Notes: generated from the sequence alone by a model not told the origin. 64,000 bases of DNA from Frigidibacter oleivorans (GCF_003993775.1 NZ_RJRZ01000002.1:394683-458682), one strand, 5' to 3'; shown: positions 50,931-58,808, numbered from the stretch's first letter. Program-made: numbers and translations.

Positions 50931-52441
50931 TCCGCGGGCGCGGTGCGGTCGCGCCGCTGGTTCTGGCGCTGTCGCTGCTGGCGGGGCCGGCCGTGGCGCA
51001 ATCGGCGCCCTCGACTTCCGACCTCGCCGCGCTGCGCTATTACGTGCAGCAGGGCGACCAGAGTTCCGTGCAGGCCGAATTGCAGCGGCTGCGCCAGATC
51101 TATCCCGACTGGACGCCGCCCGCCGACCTGAGCCGGATCGAGGCCGAGGCCACCCCCACCGCCGAGATCGACCAGATCTACCGCCTGATCGCCTCGGGCC
51201 AGCTGGACGAGGCGCAGGCGCTGATCACCGCGACGCAGGCGCGCTTCGCCGACTGGGTGCCGCCCGCCGACATGCGCAGCCTGCTGGCCACGGCGCGGGC
51301 GCAGCAGCAGTTCGACAGCATCGTGGACAGCGATCCGGCGCGGGCGGCGCAACTGGCCCGCACCACGCCGGCGCTGACCCGCTGCGACCGGATCAACAAT
51401 GTCTGGCGGCTGGCCGAGGCGCAGCAGAAATCGGGGCAGGGGGCGCAGGCCCTTGGCGCCTACCGTTCCATCGTCGCCACCTGCCCGGCCTTCCCCGACG
51501 TCTATGCGACGCTGCAGAAGGCCGACCCCGTCGCGCCCCTGGACCAGCTGGACGCGATGTTCGCCGAGGCCGCGTCGCGCTTTCCCGGGCAGGAGGCGGC
51601 GCTGGCCGACCTGGAACAGCAACTGCGCGCCGGGCGGGGCGAGGCGACGGTGACGACCGCCGCCCCGGCCACGGCGCCCGCCGCCCGCCCGGGTGCGTCG
51701 CGCCAGGCCGCGGCTGCGGATCCCGCGCCGCGCCGTGCCGCGCCTTCGGCCCAGTCGTCGGGCCAGTCTTCGGGCCAGTCTGCGGGCCAGTCCTCGGCCC
51801 GCGCCCCGGCGCCGGCCCCGGGCAATGCCGGCGGCGCCATCCCGATGCCCGCGACCGCCTGGGGCCGGCTGCCGGTGTCGGGCGATCCGCGGCTGGGGCA
51901 GATGCGGGCCGCGGCCTCGGCCGGGGCATGGCAGCGCTGCCTCGCCCTGACGCCGCAGCCCCGCTCGCTCGACCTGCTGAACGAACGCGGCTGGTGCAGC
52001 CTCAACCTCGACCGGCCGATGGAGGCGCTGAGCTCTTTCGCCGCCGTGGCGCAGGGGCGCGTCCCGGCCGCGATGGCGCGCGATGCGCGCTATGGCATGG
52101 CGCTGTCCTATCTGGACATGGAAATGACCAACGAGGCGGCCAAGATCGCCGCCGCCACCAACTTCACCCTGGAACAGCGCCGCGCGGTCGAGGGACAGAT
52201 CCTGACCCAGCGGGCCGTTGCCTCCTACGACCGGCAGGATTACCTGCGCACCATCGGCTATCTCGACGCGCTGGACGAGATGCAGGGCGGGCTCAACCGC
52301 GGGTTGGGCGTGCTGCGGGCCTATGCCTATCTGAACGCGGGCAAGCGCGCGCAGGCCTTCCGGTTGTTCGAACAGATGCACAACCAGATGGCGGGGGACG
52401 ACACCCGTGCGGGCATGCGCGCCTCGCGCGGGGGCGGTTGA
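50915..52441 (+). CDS. TPR-type cellulose operon protein in the BcsC position (no beta-barrel)
   Basis: A 508-aa exported protein (signal peptide MRSDLIRGRGAVAPLVLALS...AVAQ). The N-terminal half shows TPR-like helices (LAALRYYVQQGDQSSVQAELQRLRQIYP and LIASGQLDEAQALITATQARF). A low-complexity Ala/Pro/Ser/Gln linker follows (about 245-310, with GQSS repeats), then a second helical-repeat region (RSLDLLNERGWCSLNLDRPMEALSSF ... RQDYLRTIGYLDALDEMQ). BcsC normally ends in an outer-membrane barrel of about 300 aa; that barrel is missing here. It may be a shortened BcsC-like periplasmic scaffold, with the pore encoded elsewhere. Confidence 0.8.
   Translation: MRSDLIRGRGAVAPLVLALSLLAGPAVAQSAPSTSDLAALRYYVQQGDQSSVQAELQRLRQIYPDWTPPADLSRIEAEATPTAEIDQIYRLIASGQLDEAQALITATQARFADWVPPADMRSLLATARAQQQFDSIVDSDPARAAQLARTTPALTRCDRINNVWRLAEAQQKSGQGAQALGAYRSIVATCPAFPDVYATLQKADPVAPLDQLDAMFAEAASRFPGQEAALADLEQQLRAGRGEATVTTAAPATAPAARPGASRQAAAADPAPRRAAPSAQSSGQSSGQSAGQSSARAPAPAPGNAGGAIPMPATAWGRLPVSGDPRLGQMRAAASAGAWQRCLALTPQPRSLDLLNERGWCSLNLDRPMEALSSFAAVAQGRVPAAMARDARYGMALSYLDMEMTNEAAKIAAATNFTLEQRRAVEGQILTQRAVASYDRQDYLRTIGYLDALDEMQGGLNRGLGVLRAYAYLNAGKRAQAFRLFEQMHNQMAGDDTRAGMRASRGGG
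51748..51797 (+). repeat. Four 12-bp tandem repeats (GQSS linker)
   Basis: Near-identical 12-bp units of the form GGGCCAGTCTTC encode a GQSS/GQSA linker in the TPR protein. The repeats join its two helical domains and could vary in number by slippage. Confidence 0.7.
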
Positions 52442-52518
52442 GCGCGGCTTGCAATCGGGACATGAAGGGTGAGAAGAACGTCGAGCCGCCCGTGCGGGGA
52501 CCGCGCCAGGAGACTGCA

Positions 52519-52644
52519 ATGATCCGCTTGTGCCTGCGCGCGCAGGTTCCGACCATCCGGCCCGGAACGGGGGCGCCGCCGGGGCCGCGCCCCGCAGGAC
52601 CTGCCGCGCCCGACGGGCCGGCGATGGGCAGGGCGCGGGGCTGA
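52519..52644 (+). CDS. Possible 41-aa leader ORF coupled to the EAL gene
   Basis: A short frame (MIRLCLRAQVPTIRPGTGAP...) with a good ribosome site (CCAGGAGA, about 6 nt before the ATG). Its TGA overlaps the ATG of the EAL gene by one base (TGATG). The EAL gene itself has a poor ribosome site, so translation of this ORF could deliver ribosomes to it. The peptide is Pro/Gly/Ala-rich with no domain, as any frame here would be. Alternatively it is chance. Confidence 0.35.
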   Translation: MIRLCLRAQVPTIRPGTGAPPGPRPAGPAAPDGPAMGRARG

Positions 52645-53408
52645 TGCCGGCCCCGGCCGTCCAGCCGCTGGAACATGCCCTGCTGGCGCGGGCGATCAGC
52701 GCCTGCAGCTTCGACCTGATCGCGCAGCCGATCGTCGCCCTGCAGGGTCCGAACCTTCGCCGGGAATACGAGGTGCTGGTCGAGCTGCGGCTGCCGGACG
52801 GGGCGCTGCTGCCCACCTCGGACGCGGTCCAGCAGGCCGAGGGTCAGGGGCTGATGCCGGCGCTGGACCTCGCCATCGTGGCGCGCGTCCTCGGCCATGC
52901 CGCCGATCTGGCCGCGCATCCCGAGGTGGACCTGTCGATCAACCTGTCCTCGGTCACCGTCAGCGGTGCCGGCGGCGACGGGGTCGAGGCAATGCTGCGC
53001 GGCTCGGGCGTCCCGCCGCAGCGGCTGCAGTTCGAACTGACCGAGAGCGCGGCCCTGTCGGCGCCGGACCGGGCCTGCGACCTGCTGGCCCGGCTGCGGC
53101 GGATGGGCTGCCGGATCGCGCTGGACGATTTCGGCACCGGGCGGTCGAACTTCTGGCGGGCGCGCAACCTGCCGGTGGACTGCCTGAAGCTCGATGGCAG
53201 CTTCATGCGCGACTGCCTGCAGCCGGGCAGCCACGACCAGCTGATCGTGCGGCAGGTGCGGGACTATGCGGCGAAGGCCGGGATGACCGTCGTCGCCGAA
53301 CAGGTGGACCGGCCGGACCTCGTGCCCGCGCTGGCGGCCGAGGGCATCGACAAAGCGCAGGGCTTCGCGCTCGGTCAGCGGATGCCGCTGGCGGCGGTCT
53401 TCGGCTGA
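52644..53408 (+). CDS. EAL-domain cyclic-di-GMP phosphodiesterase
   Basis: A 254-aa single-domain EAL protein, expected to hydrolyse cyclic-di-GMP. Catalytic features are all in place: EYEVLVELRL (EVL in place of EAL), INLSSVTV (Asn), FELTES (Glu), LDDFGTGRSNF (Asp-Asp), LKLDGSFM (Lys), VVAEQVDRPD (Glu) and QGFALGQRMP (Gln). No sensory or membrane domain. It follows the cellulose operon in the same direction, about 200 bp after the TPR protein gene. It probably lowers cyclic-di-GMP sensed by the BcsA PilZ domain. Confidence 0.9.
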   Translation: MPAPAVQPLEHALLARAISACSFDLIAQPIVALQGPNLRREYEVLVELRLPDGALLPTSDAVQQAEGQGLMPALDLAIVARVLGHAADLAAHPEVDLSINLSSVTVSGAGGDGVEAMLRGSGVPPQRLQFELTESAALSAPDRACDLLARLRRMGCRIALDDFGTGRSNFWRARNLPVDCLKLDGSFMRDCLQPGSHDQLIVRQVRDYAAKAGMTVVAEQVDRPDLVPALAAEGIDKAQGFALGQRMPLAAVFG

Positions 53409-53516
53409 GGGGCGTCTCTCCTCGCGCCGAAGGGCCGGCAGATCGTATCCTCGTCCGCCAGCCCATTCGCCGGCCGCGGCTGCTACCAACGAGTCTCGCG
53501 CGGCGCTTCGCAGAAG

Positions 53517-53909
53517 CTACGTCAGCGAGATTGAGGGCGCGCTCGATCTCAGGTCCAGCTTTCCCCAATCGCCTTCAAGGAAATGCCTCTCGTTAAGCCA
53601 AACGAAGGCGTCAATATTTCCAAGATCGGCTTCTTCGCTCGCGTCAAAGAAAACAGCCCAACGCTTCACGCTCAAGCACACCTCTCGTGGCGCCGCAAAA
53701 CGTATTTCGCCCATCTTATAGCAATGGCGCTCGTCGGCTGCGGGTGGCGAATACTTGGGATGCCCCATCAGCAGTGCGAGCTCGACTCGAATGCATACTC
53801 CTTCGGGGCGACAAGAGATTTCCAGAACATAGCTCTCTTCCAACAGCAGTTCCGTAAAGCCGGGCAGTTCGTGATAGGGGCACCAGTCGGTATGGGAGTC
53901 GGTGGTCAT
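53517..53909 (-). CDS. Hypothetical protein, low-GC orphan (130 aa)
   Basis: A 130-aa cytoplasmic-looking protein with no membrane segment or signal peptide. The sequence alternates short beta-like strands (YVLEISCRPEGVCIRVELALLMG; KRWAVFFDASEE) and ends FLEGDWGKLDLRSSAPSISLT. I do not recognise a family. Local G+C is clearly lower (about 53%) than the 70% of neighbours, and codon use differs, which suggests recent acquisition. Composition and size recall orphan immunity proteins of toxin systems, but no toxin gene is near. It is a separate unit 73 bp downstream of the next gene on the same strand. Confidence 0.65.
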   Translation of the reverse strand: MTTDSHTDWCPYHELPGFTELLLEESYVLEISCRPEGVCIRVELALLMGHPKYSPPAADERHCYKMGEIRFAAPREVCLSVKRWAVFFDASEEADLGNIDAFVWLNERHFLEGDWGKLDLRSSAPSISLT

Positions 53910-53983
53910 CTCGTGCTCCCAGGGTGGTCATGCCTCCAACTTCTCGCTTCGATCGGTGGCTTGGCCTTTGAAGTGAGCCTTGT

Positions 53984-54430
53984 TCAATTTATGTAGTTCT
54001 TCGGGTACTCTAACTCAATAACGCGCCCTGAATTATCGTAGTCAAGATAGAACAAGAAGGTCATGTTTTCATCGTAGCCTAAGACGCCGTCCCCATCCAC
54101 TTGCAGCAGCGTCAATATCTCCTCCATTCCCAACGGGCGATCATAATTGATCATTCCTATTTCACGGGTGAGCCGGATGAGGGAAAAGTAGCGCGCGCGT
54201 GTGAGCTGTCGGATTGCAACGTTTGTGAGCGCAGTCGCCAGAATGGACGGTGAAGCGCTTTCCAACGGTGTGCCCTGTGAAAGCACCACATAGATCTGTT
54301 GCGATGGGGCAAGGATCTTGGATGGCTCAGGAAATGCCTTCCGAAATACCGCCAGCGGAATAAACTTTCCACGCGCTTCGCCAATCCTGGCCAAGGCCGC
54401 AAGGACGCGTTCCTCTGGGGCGCGGCTCAC
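53984..54430 (-). CDS. Hypothetical protein, low-GC orphan (148 aa)
   Basis: A 148-aa soluble protein, start GTG at 54430 overlapping the stop of the GGDEF gene (GTGA). The first 30 residues (SRAPEERVLAALARIGEARGKFIPLAVFRKAF) are helical; the rest is mixed, with an acidic segment EILTLLQVDGDGVLGYDENMTFLFYLDYDNSG. No recognised family. G+C is about 52%. It forms, with the 130-aa gene, a roughly 0.9-kb low-GC patch between the EAL and GGDEF genes. The GTGA overlap might mean real coupling to the GGDEF gene, or may be a fortuitous start; no in-frame ATG gives a better one. Confidence 0.6.
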   Translation of the reverse strand: MSRAPEERVLAALARIGEARGKFIPLAVFRKAFPEPSKILAPSQQIYVVLSQGTPLESASPSILATALTNVAIRQLTRARYFSLIRLTREIGMINYDRPLGMEEILTLLQVDGDGVLGYDENMTFLFYLDYDNSGRVIELEYPKNYIN

Positions 54431-55440
54431 CCCGCCCGCTCCTCTGCCGCCACCGCGCGGTTGCGGCCGCCGCGCTTGGCGGCGTAGAGCGCGCGGTCTG
54501 CCCGCGCGAACCAGGCCTCGGCGGTCTCGCCCCGCCGCAGTTCCGCGACGCCGAGGCTGATCGTCGGCGGTTCCAGCCCGATCGCCGGGATCGGCTGGCC
54601 GGCCACCGCGGCGCGCAGCCGTTCGGCCAGCGCCATCGCGGCCTCCTGCCCCGTGTCGGGCAGCAGCAGCGCGAATTCCTCGCCCCCCACCCGGCCCAGG
54701 GCATCGGTGCGGCGCACCTGCGCCGTCATGCTGTCGACGACGGCGCAGAGGACCCTGTCGCCCGCCGGATGGCCATAGGTGTCGTTGATCCGCTTGAAAT
54801 GGTCGATGTCGACAAGGATCAGGCTCGCCGTCCGCACCGCCTCGGCAGAGGCCGCGTCAGGGGCCGGTTCGCCCGCGACCGCCGCCTCGACCCGGTCCTG
54901 AAAGGCGCGGCGGCTGAGCGCGCGGGTCAGCCCGTCGCGCCGCGCGGTCTGCCGCAGTTCCATCTGCGAGACGACGACCCGCGCGAAGTTCTGCAGCACC
55001 TCGGCCTCCTGCGGGGTGAAGCTGCGCGGGCGGGTGTCGAAGACGCAGAGCGCGCCGACGTTATAGCCGTCGGGCGTCATCAGCGGCGCGCCGAGATAGG
55101 AGCGCAGCCCCGGCCTGCCGGTGACGAAGGAACTGGTCACGAAGCGCGGATCGGTCAGCGCATCGGGCACCTGCAGCGGTTCCGCCGTGCGGATGGTGTG
55201 GGTGCAGAAGGAGTCCGCCCGGTCGCAATCGGGCATGTCGAGGCCGGCCGAGGCCTTGACCGTCTGGCGGTCGGCGTCGATCAGGGTCACGGCGGCGAAG
55301 TCGGTGCGGAAGACCGTCTTCACCAGCGCGACGATGTCGTCGAACTCCTTCTCGGACGGGGTGTCGAGGATTTCATAGCGGTGCAGCGCGGCCAGGCGGC
55401 CGGATTCGTCATCCGGCTTGAAGGTCGAGAATTTCGCCAT
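54427..55440 (-). CDS. GAF-GGDEF diguanylate cyclase
   Basis: A 337-aa soluble cyclic-di-GMP synthase. The GAF domain occupies about 20-165 (VTLIDADRQTVKASAGLDMP, ADSFCTHTIRT, LGAPLMTPDGYNVGALCVFD), a type common in phytochrome-like sensor proteins. The GGDEF domain (about 175-335) has DIDHFKRINDTYGHPAGDRVL, the active site GRVGGEEFALLLP and a C-terminal ADRALYAAKRGGRN. An I-site RxxD (RRTD) lies five residues before GGEEF, so product inhibition is likely. Its ATG overlaps the stop of the 77-aa gene (TGATG). Transcribed towards the cellulose operon. Confidence 0.93.
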   Translation of the reverse strand: MAKFSTFKPDDESGRLAALHRYEILDTPSEKEFDDIVALVKTVFRTDFAAVTLIDADRQTVKASAGLDMPDCDRADSFCTHTIRTAEPLQVPDALTDPRFVTSSFVTGRPGLRSYLGAPLMTPDGYNVGALCVFDTRPRSFTPQEAEVLQNFARVVVSQMELRQTARRDGLTRALSRRAFQDRVEAAVAGEPAPDAASAEAVRTASLILVDIDHFKRINDTYGHPAGDRVLCAVVDSMTAQVRRTDALGRVGGEEFALLLPDTGQEAAMALAERLRAAVAGQPIPAIGLEPPTISLGVAELRRGETAEAWFARADRALYAAKRGGRNRAVAAEERAG

Positions 55441-55673
55441 CAGCGCGTCTCCAGCGCCGCGATCAGGTCGGCCTCATAGGTGCGCACCAGCTTGCCCACC
55501 ACCTCGCGTACCGTATCGCGATCATTGCCCGCCGCCTGCAGCGCGGCGGCCAGCCCGACGAGGTTGGCGCAGTGGCGTTCCAGCACCGGCCGCAGATGCT
55601 CTGGCAGGTGGTCGCGCGAGGGAAGGCCGCGGGCCAGCTCCTCTTCGACGACCTGTCGCGGATCTTCGGTCAT
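55440..55673 (-). CDS. Small acidic-helical protein coupled to the GGDEF gene (77 aa)
   Basis: A 77-aa soluble, mostly alpha-helical protein (EDPRQVVEEELARGLPSRDHLPEHLRPVLERHC...DTVREVVGKLVRTYEADLIAALETR). Its stop overlaps the start of the GAF-GGDEF gene by one base, so production of the two is linked. No known domain is recognised. It might be a partner or regulator of the cyclase, or an unrelated conserved small protein. Confidence 0.65.
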   Translation of the reverse strand: MTEDPRQVVEEELARGLPSRDHLPEHLRPVLERHCANLVGLAAALQAAGNDRDTVREVVGKLVRTYEADLIAALETR

Positions 55674-55860
55674 TCCTCACCTGTCGGGTTGCTGTCGGTC
55701 TCGCGGGCGACCCTGCCGCGATCGACCGCCGGTGCCAAGACGAAAGCAGTCCCGCCTGCGAACCGGCGCGGCCGCCCGCCGGTCGCGTCGGCCGGCCTTT
55801 GCCGACGCGCGGCCCTCGGCGCTTGCGCTGGTCGCGACTGACCCGTCACCGGCGCGGCGG

Positions 55861-56919
55861 TCAGACGAAGACGGTCTGGTTCCGCCCCAGATGCTTGGCG
55901 CTGTACAGCGCCTTGTCGGCGGCCTTGTAGGCGGCGGGAAAGCCGGTCGGATCCAGCGCGAGGCAGCTGCCGCCGATGCTGGCCGTGATCTCGATCTCTT
56001 GTCCGTTGACCAGATACTGGCCCGAGACGCCCTTGCGCAGCCGGTCCGCCAGACCGTAGCCGTCATGGGCATGCGTCAGTTCGATCAGCACCGCAAATTC
56101 CTCGCCGCCCCAGCGGGCGACGAAATCGCAGATGCGGATATTGTCGGCCAGGCGGCGCGCGAATTCCTTCAGCAGCCGGTCGCCGGTGTCATGGCCATAG
56201 GCGTCGTTGATCCCCTTGAAATGATCGATATCGACGATGACCAGCGCCATCGACCGCCGTTCCTCCTCGCTGAGGCTGTCGACCATGCGCATCAGCGACC
56301 GGCGGTTCGGCAGGCCGGTGAGCGGATCGGTGCTGGCCTCGCGGTCCAGCTCGCGTTCGCGGCGGGCCCGGCGCAGTTCGGTCTCGAACAGCCGGCCGAA
56401 CAGGGCGACCGTGGCGATGTTGGAGGAGATGCGGAAGATCAGCCAGTTCGACAGCTCTGTTCCCGCCATCGGCAGCGCAAGGATCGCCGGCAGGCTGACG
56501 ATCAGGCCCAGCGTGATCCAGCTGGTCCAGGGGCGCTGCGCCACGTTGCGGGTGGTGAAGGCCCAGATCCCGGCGCCCATCGTCACCAGCAGCATGAAGG
56601 CGATCCCGGTCAGGGCGCCGTCGCCGCCGATCGCCAGCCGGGTCGCCGCCGAGAGGGCGAGCATGACCGCCATCGAGATCGGCCCACCGAAGGCCGCGGC
56701 CATGCCCACGAACAGGTTGCGCGCGTCCAGCTGGAACCCGTCGACGGCCATGTAGGGCTGCAGCATGGTGACGCTGGCCGCCAGGCCGAGCACTGCGCCT
56801 GTCGCCATCTGCCGCAGCCAGTCGCTGCGCAGCGACCGCTGCGCGTGGCTGAACACCACCGTACAGAGGCACAGCAGGCCGATGGCATGGACAGCAGTGA
56901 TCAGCACATCCTGGGTCAT
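55861..56919 (-). CDS. Membrane-bound diguanylate cyclase (5TM-5TMR_LYT + GGDEF)
   Basis: A 352-aa cyclic-di-GMP synthase. The N-terminal half has about five to six hydrophobic helices of the 5TM receptor type (ITAVHAIGLLCLCTVVF; NLFVGMAAAFGGPISMAVMLALSAAT; GIAFMLLVTMGAGIWAF; ITLGLIVSLPAILALPM). The GGDEF domain begins STDPLTGLPNRRSLM, with DIDHFKGINDAYGHDTGDRLL, active site RWGGEEFAVLI and end ADKALYSAKHLGRNQTVF. An I-site RxxD (RICD) precedes GGEEF. It is the second cyclase facing the cellulose/EAL genes. Probably monocistronic. Confidence 0.93.
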   Translation of the reverse strand: MTQDVLITAVHAIGLLCLCTVVFSHAQRSLRSDWLRQMATGAVLGLAASVTMLQPYMAVDGFQLDARNLFVGMAAAFGGPISMAVMLALSAATRLAIGGDGALTGIAFMLLVTMGAGIWAFTTRNVAQRPWTSWITLGLIVSLPAILALPMAGTELSNWLIFRISSNIATVALFGRLFETELRRARRERELDREASTDPLTGLPNRRSLMRMVDSLSEEERRSMALVIVDIDHFKGINDAYGHDTGDRLLKEFARRLADNIRICDFVARWGGEEFAVLIELTHAHDGYGLADRLRKGVSGQYLVNGQEIEITASIGGSCLALDPTGFPAAYKAADKALYSAKHLGRNQTVFV

Positions 56920-57014
56920 GCCTTCAGACTATGGCCGGCTGCATGGCGAGACTATGGCAACAAGCGGCCTTTGCCGGGGTTTTGCGTCCGTTCGGCGGAC
57001 GGGGCGCGCCCGTC

Positions 57015-57371
57015 TCAGATCCCGTCCCGCCCGGGGCGCAGCAGCGACTGCACGGTGTAGACGAGGATCGCGAGCCCCACGGCGCCGATTCCGGCCACCG
57101 CCAGCAGCACGATCACGTCGATCGGGCCGCCGATGTCGCGCAGGCCGGAATGGGTGACCCGCAGGACGAACAGCACCGCCGCCACCGCGCCCACCGGCAT
57201 CGACAGCTGCGCCAGCAGGAACTTGCGCCAGGAAATGGCGCGGTCCCGGATCAGCACGAACAGGTAGGCCAGCGTCACCGCGGCGGCCACGGCGACCATG
57301 ACCCAGAACAGGCTGCGCCCGAAGATCTCTTCGAAGACCGCGATCATCGTGCCGTATGTCAGTTCCTTCAT
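57015..57371 (-). CDS. Small inner-membrane protein (DUF5368-like)
   Basis: A 118-aa protein with three hydrophobic helices (LFWVMVAVAAAVTLAYLFVLI; VGAVAAVLFVLRVTHSG; IDVIVLLAVAGIGAVGLAILVYTVQSLL). It starts MKELTYGTMIAVFEEIFGRSLF, which matches my recollection of DUF5368 proteins that accompany sulfide:quinone oxidoreductase-like genes. It lies 10 bp after the SQR gene and is very probably cotranscribed. Role unknown; a membrane partner in sulfide/polysulfide handling is possible. Confidence 0.75.
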   Translation of the reverse strand: MKELTYGTMIAVFEEIFGRSLFWVMVAVAAAVTLAYLFVLIRDRAISWRKFLLAQLSMPVGAVAAVLFVLRVTHSGLRDIGGPIDVIVLLAVAGIGAVGLAILVYTVQSLLRPGRDGI

Positions 57372-57381
57372 CGTCGCCTCC

Positions 57382-58728
57382 TCAGGCCCGGCCGCGCAGC
57401 ATGGCGTTGTAGGTGGCCTTCAGCGCCACTTCCTTCATCAGCCAGCTGATCCACAACTCCTCCAGCGGCGCGATCACGCCCGGGAAGCTGGGGACGAGGT
57501 TGTTGTTGTAGTCGAACTCCACCAGCATCGCCCGGCCCACGCGGGTGATCAGCGGGCAGGAGGTATAGCCGTCATAGCTGGCCGTGCCCTCGCCCCCGGC
57601 GATGGCGGCGACCAGATGATCCTCGACCACCGGCACCTGCCACTTGACCGAGGCCGCGGTCTTGCCCTTGGGCACGCCCGCGACATCGCCGATGGCGAAG
57701 ACCTCGGGAAAGCGCAGATGGCGCAGCGTCTTCTGGTCGACCTCGGCCCAGCCCTGGTCGACCCATTTGTCGGCCCAGGACAGGCCGGACTGGCGGATCA
57801 CCTCGGGCGCGCGCTGCGGCGGGATGACATGCAGGTAGTCGTAGTCCAGCTGCGTGTCCGAGCGCGTCTCGACGCCCGCCGCGTCCCGGGTCACGGTGGC
57901 GAAGGTCGCGCGCCGCGTGCCCGGGTCGATGGCGGTCAGGGTGTGGCCATAGTGCGTGGCGATGCCGCGTTCGCCGAACAGCATGCGCACCTTCTCGGCC
58001 ACGATGGGCACCGAGAACAGCGCGGCCTGCGGGCAGGCATAGCGGATCTCGTGCTTGCCGGGTGCGGCCCGCTGCGCGATGTCGTCGATCAGGAAGGTGT
58101 GCTTCAGCGGCGCGCCCGCGCATTTCATCTCGGTCGCGGGGCGGGTGAACAGCCCGACGCCGCCCTCTTCCGCGTAGCGGCGCGCCGCCTGCCAGGTCTT
58201 CGCCGCCGCATCCGGCCCGCCATAGAGCGCACCGATGCCGTTCGAGCCGATCAGGTCGGTGGAGAAGCCCTCGATGGCGCCGTAATCCAGCACCAGCCCG
58301 GGCGCGAGCACGAGGAAGTCGTAGTCCAGCCGCTGGCCCGAGGCGGTGGCGACCGTCCGGGCGACCGGGTCGATGGCTGCGGCGGGTTCGGGGATCAGGG
58401 TCACGCCCCGGGGGAGCCAGTCCGCCGTCCGGCTGACCACATAGGCCGGCGGCTTCAGCCCCGCCGCCACCAGCGACAGGCCCGGCTGGTAGAGGTGGTC
58501 CGGCCGCGGGTCCAGCAGCGTGATTGTAGCGCCGTCGAGCCGCTGCACCAGCCGGTTGGCCAGCGCGGTGCCGCCGGCCCCGGCCCCGATGATGACGATG
58601 CGGGCGCGGGTGGCCTGTGCGGCGACAGGCGCGGCGCCACCGGCCCCCACCGCACCCGCAGCGGCCCCCAGCCCCGCCAGCGCCAGAAAGCCGCGGCGCG
58701 AGGCATGCAGCCCCCGGTCCTTGCTCAT
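57382..58728 (-). CDS. Sulfide:quinone oxidoreductase-like flavoprotein (Tat-exported)
   Basis: A 448-aa FAD enzyme of the SQR group, oxidising sulfide or persulfide and reducing quinone at the membrane. It starts MSKDRGLHASRRGFLALAG with a twin-arginine signal and a good ribosome site (GAGGAATCGGGG). The FAD-binding GxGxxG is IVIIGAGAGGTALANRL. Redox-type Cys residues are C203 (EMKCAGAP), C232 (RYACPQAA) and C391 (YTSCPLIT); the first and third occupy SQR active-site positions. A C-terminal amphipathic stretch (LEELWISWLMKEVALKATYN) suits membrane attachment. It sits downstream of an Rrf2 gene and upstream of DUF5368. ATG at 58755 is an alternative without ribosome site. Confidence 0.9.
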   Translation of the reverse strand: MSKDRGLHASRRGFLALAGLGAAAGAVGAGGAAPVAAQATRARIVIIGAGAGGTALANRLVQRLDGATITLLDPRPDHLYQPGLSLVAAGLKPPAYVVSRTADWLPRGVTLIPEPAAAIDPVARTVATASGQRLDYDFLVLAPGLVLDYGAIEGFSTDLIGSNGIGALYGGPDAAAKTWQAARRYAEEGGVGLFTRPATEMKCAGAPLKHTFLIDDIAQRAAPGKHEIRYACPQAALFSVPIVAEKVRMLFGERGIATHYGHTLTAIDPGTRRATFATVTRDAAGVETRSDTQLDYDYLHVIPPQRAPEVIRQSGLSWADKWVDQGWAEVDQKTLRHLRFPEVFAIGDVAGVPKGKTAASVKWQVPVVEDHLVAAIAGGEGTASYDGYTSCPLITRVGRAMLVEFDYNNNLVPSFPGVIAPLEELWISWLMKEVALKATYNAMLRGRA

Positions 58729-58754
58729 CCCCGATTCCTCCCGTCGGACAGACA

Positions 58755-58772
58755 TATTCGTTGGATCGAATA
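58755..58772. promoter_or_regulatory. SqrR/BigR-type operator TATTCG-N6-CGAATA in the SQR promoter
   Basis: TATTCGTTGGATCGAATA is a perfect 6-bp inverted repeat with a 6-nt spacer and contains ATTC-N8-GAAT, the consensus I recall for the persulfide-responsive repressor SqrR of Rhodobacter capsulatus. It lies 27-44 bp before the SQR ATG. On the minus strand its distal half reads TATTCG and may serve as the -10 element, so a bound repressor would block transcription. Confidence 0.6.
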
Positions 58773-58794
58773 CATCTTGCCGGCCGGGGACGCA

Positions 58795-58808
58795 TTGACC
58801 TGAATCAA
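58795..58808. promoter_or_regulatory. FNR/FnrL-type box TTGAC-N4-ATCAA upstream of SQR
   Basis: TTGACCTGAATCAA matches the CRP/FNR-family site TTGAC/T-N4-A/GTCAA at all defined positions. It is 67-80 bp before the SQR ATG. If the -10 is TATTCG (58772-58767), the box centre lies close to -41.5 from a start near 58760, the class II activation position. Oxygen control by FnrL or a related factor is a specific prediction. Confidence 0.55.

Noticed and set aside
51748..51797. Tandem 12-bp units considered as a CRISPR-like array
   Set aside because: Units are contiguous, in frame and encode a GQSS linker; there are no spacers.
53583..53996. 137-codon plus-strand frame opposite the low-GC 130-aa gene
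   Set aside because: The minus-strand frame has the better start context and more natural composition; this one looks like its antisense.
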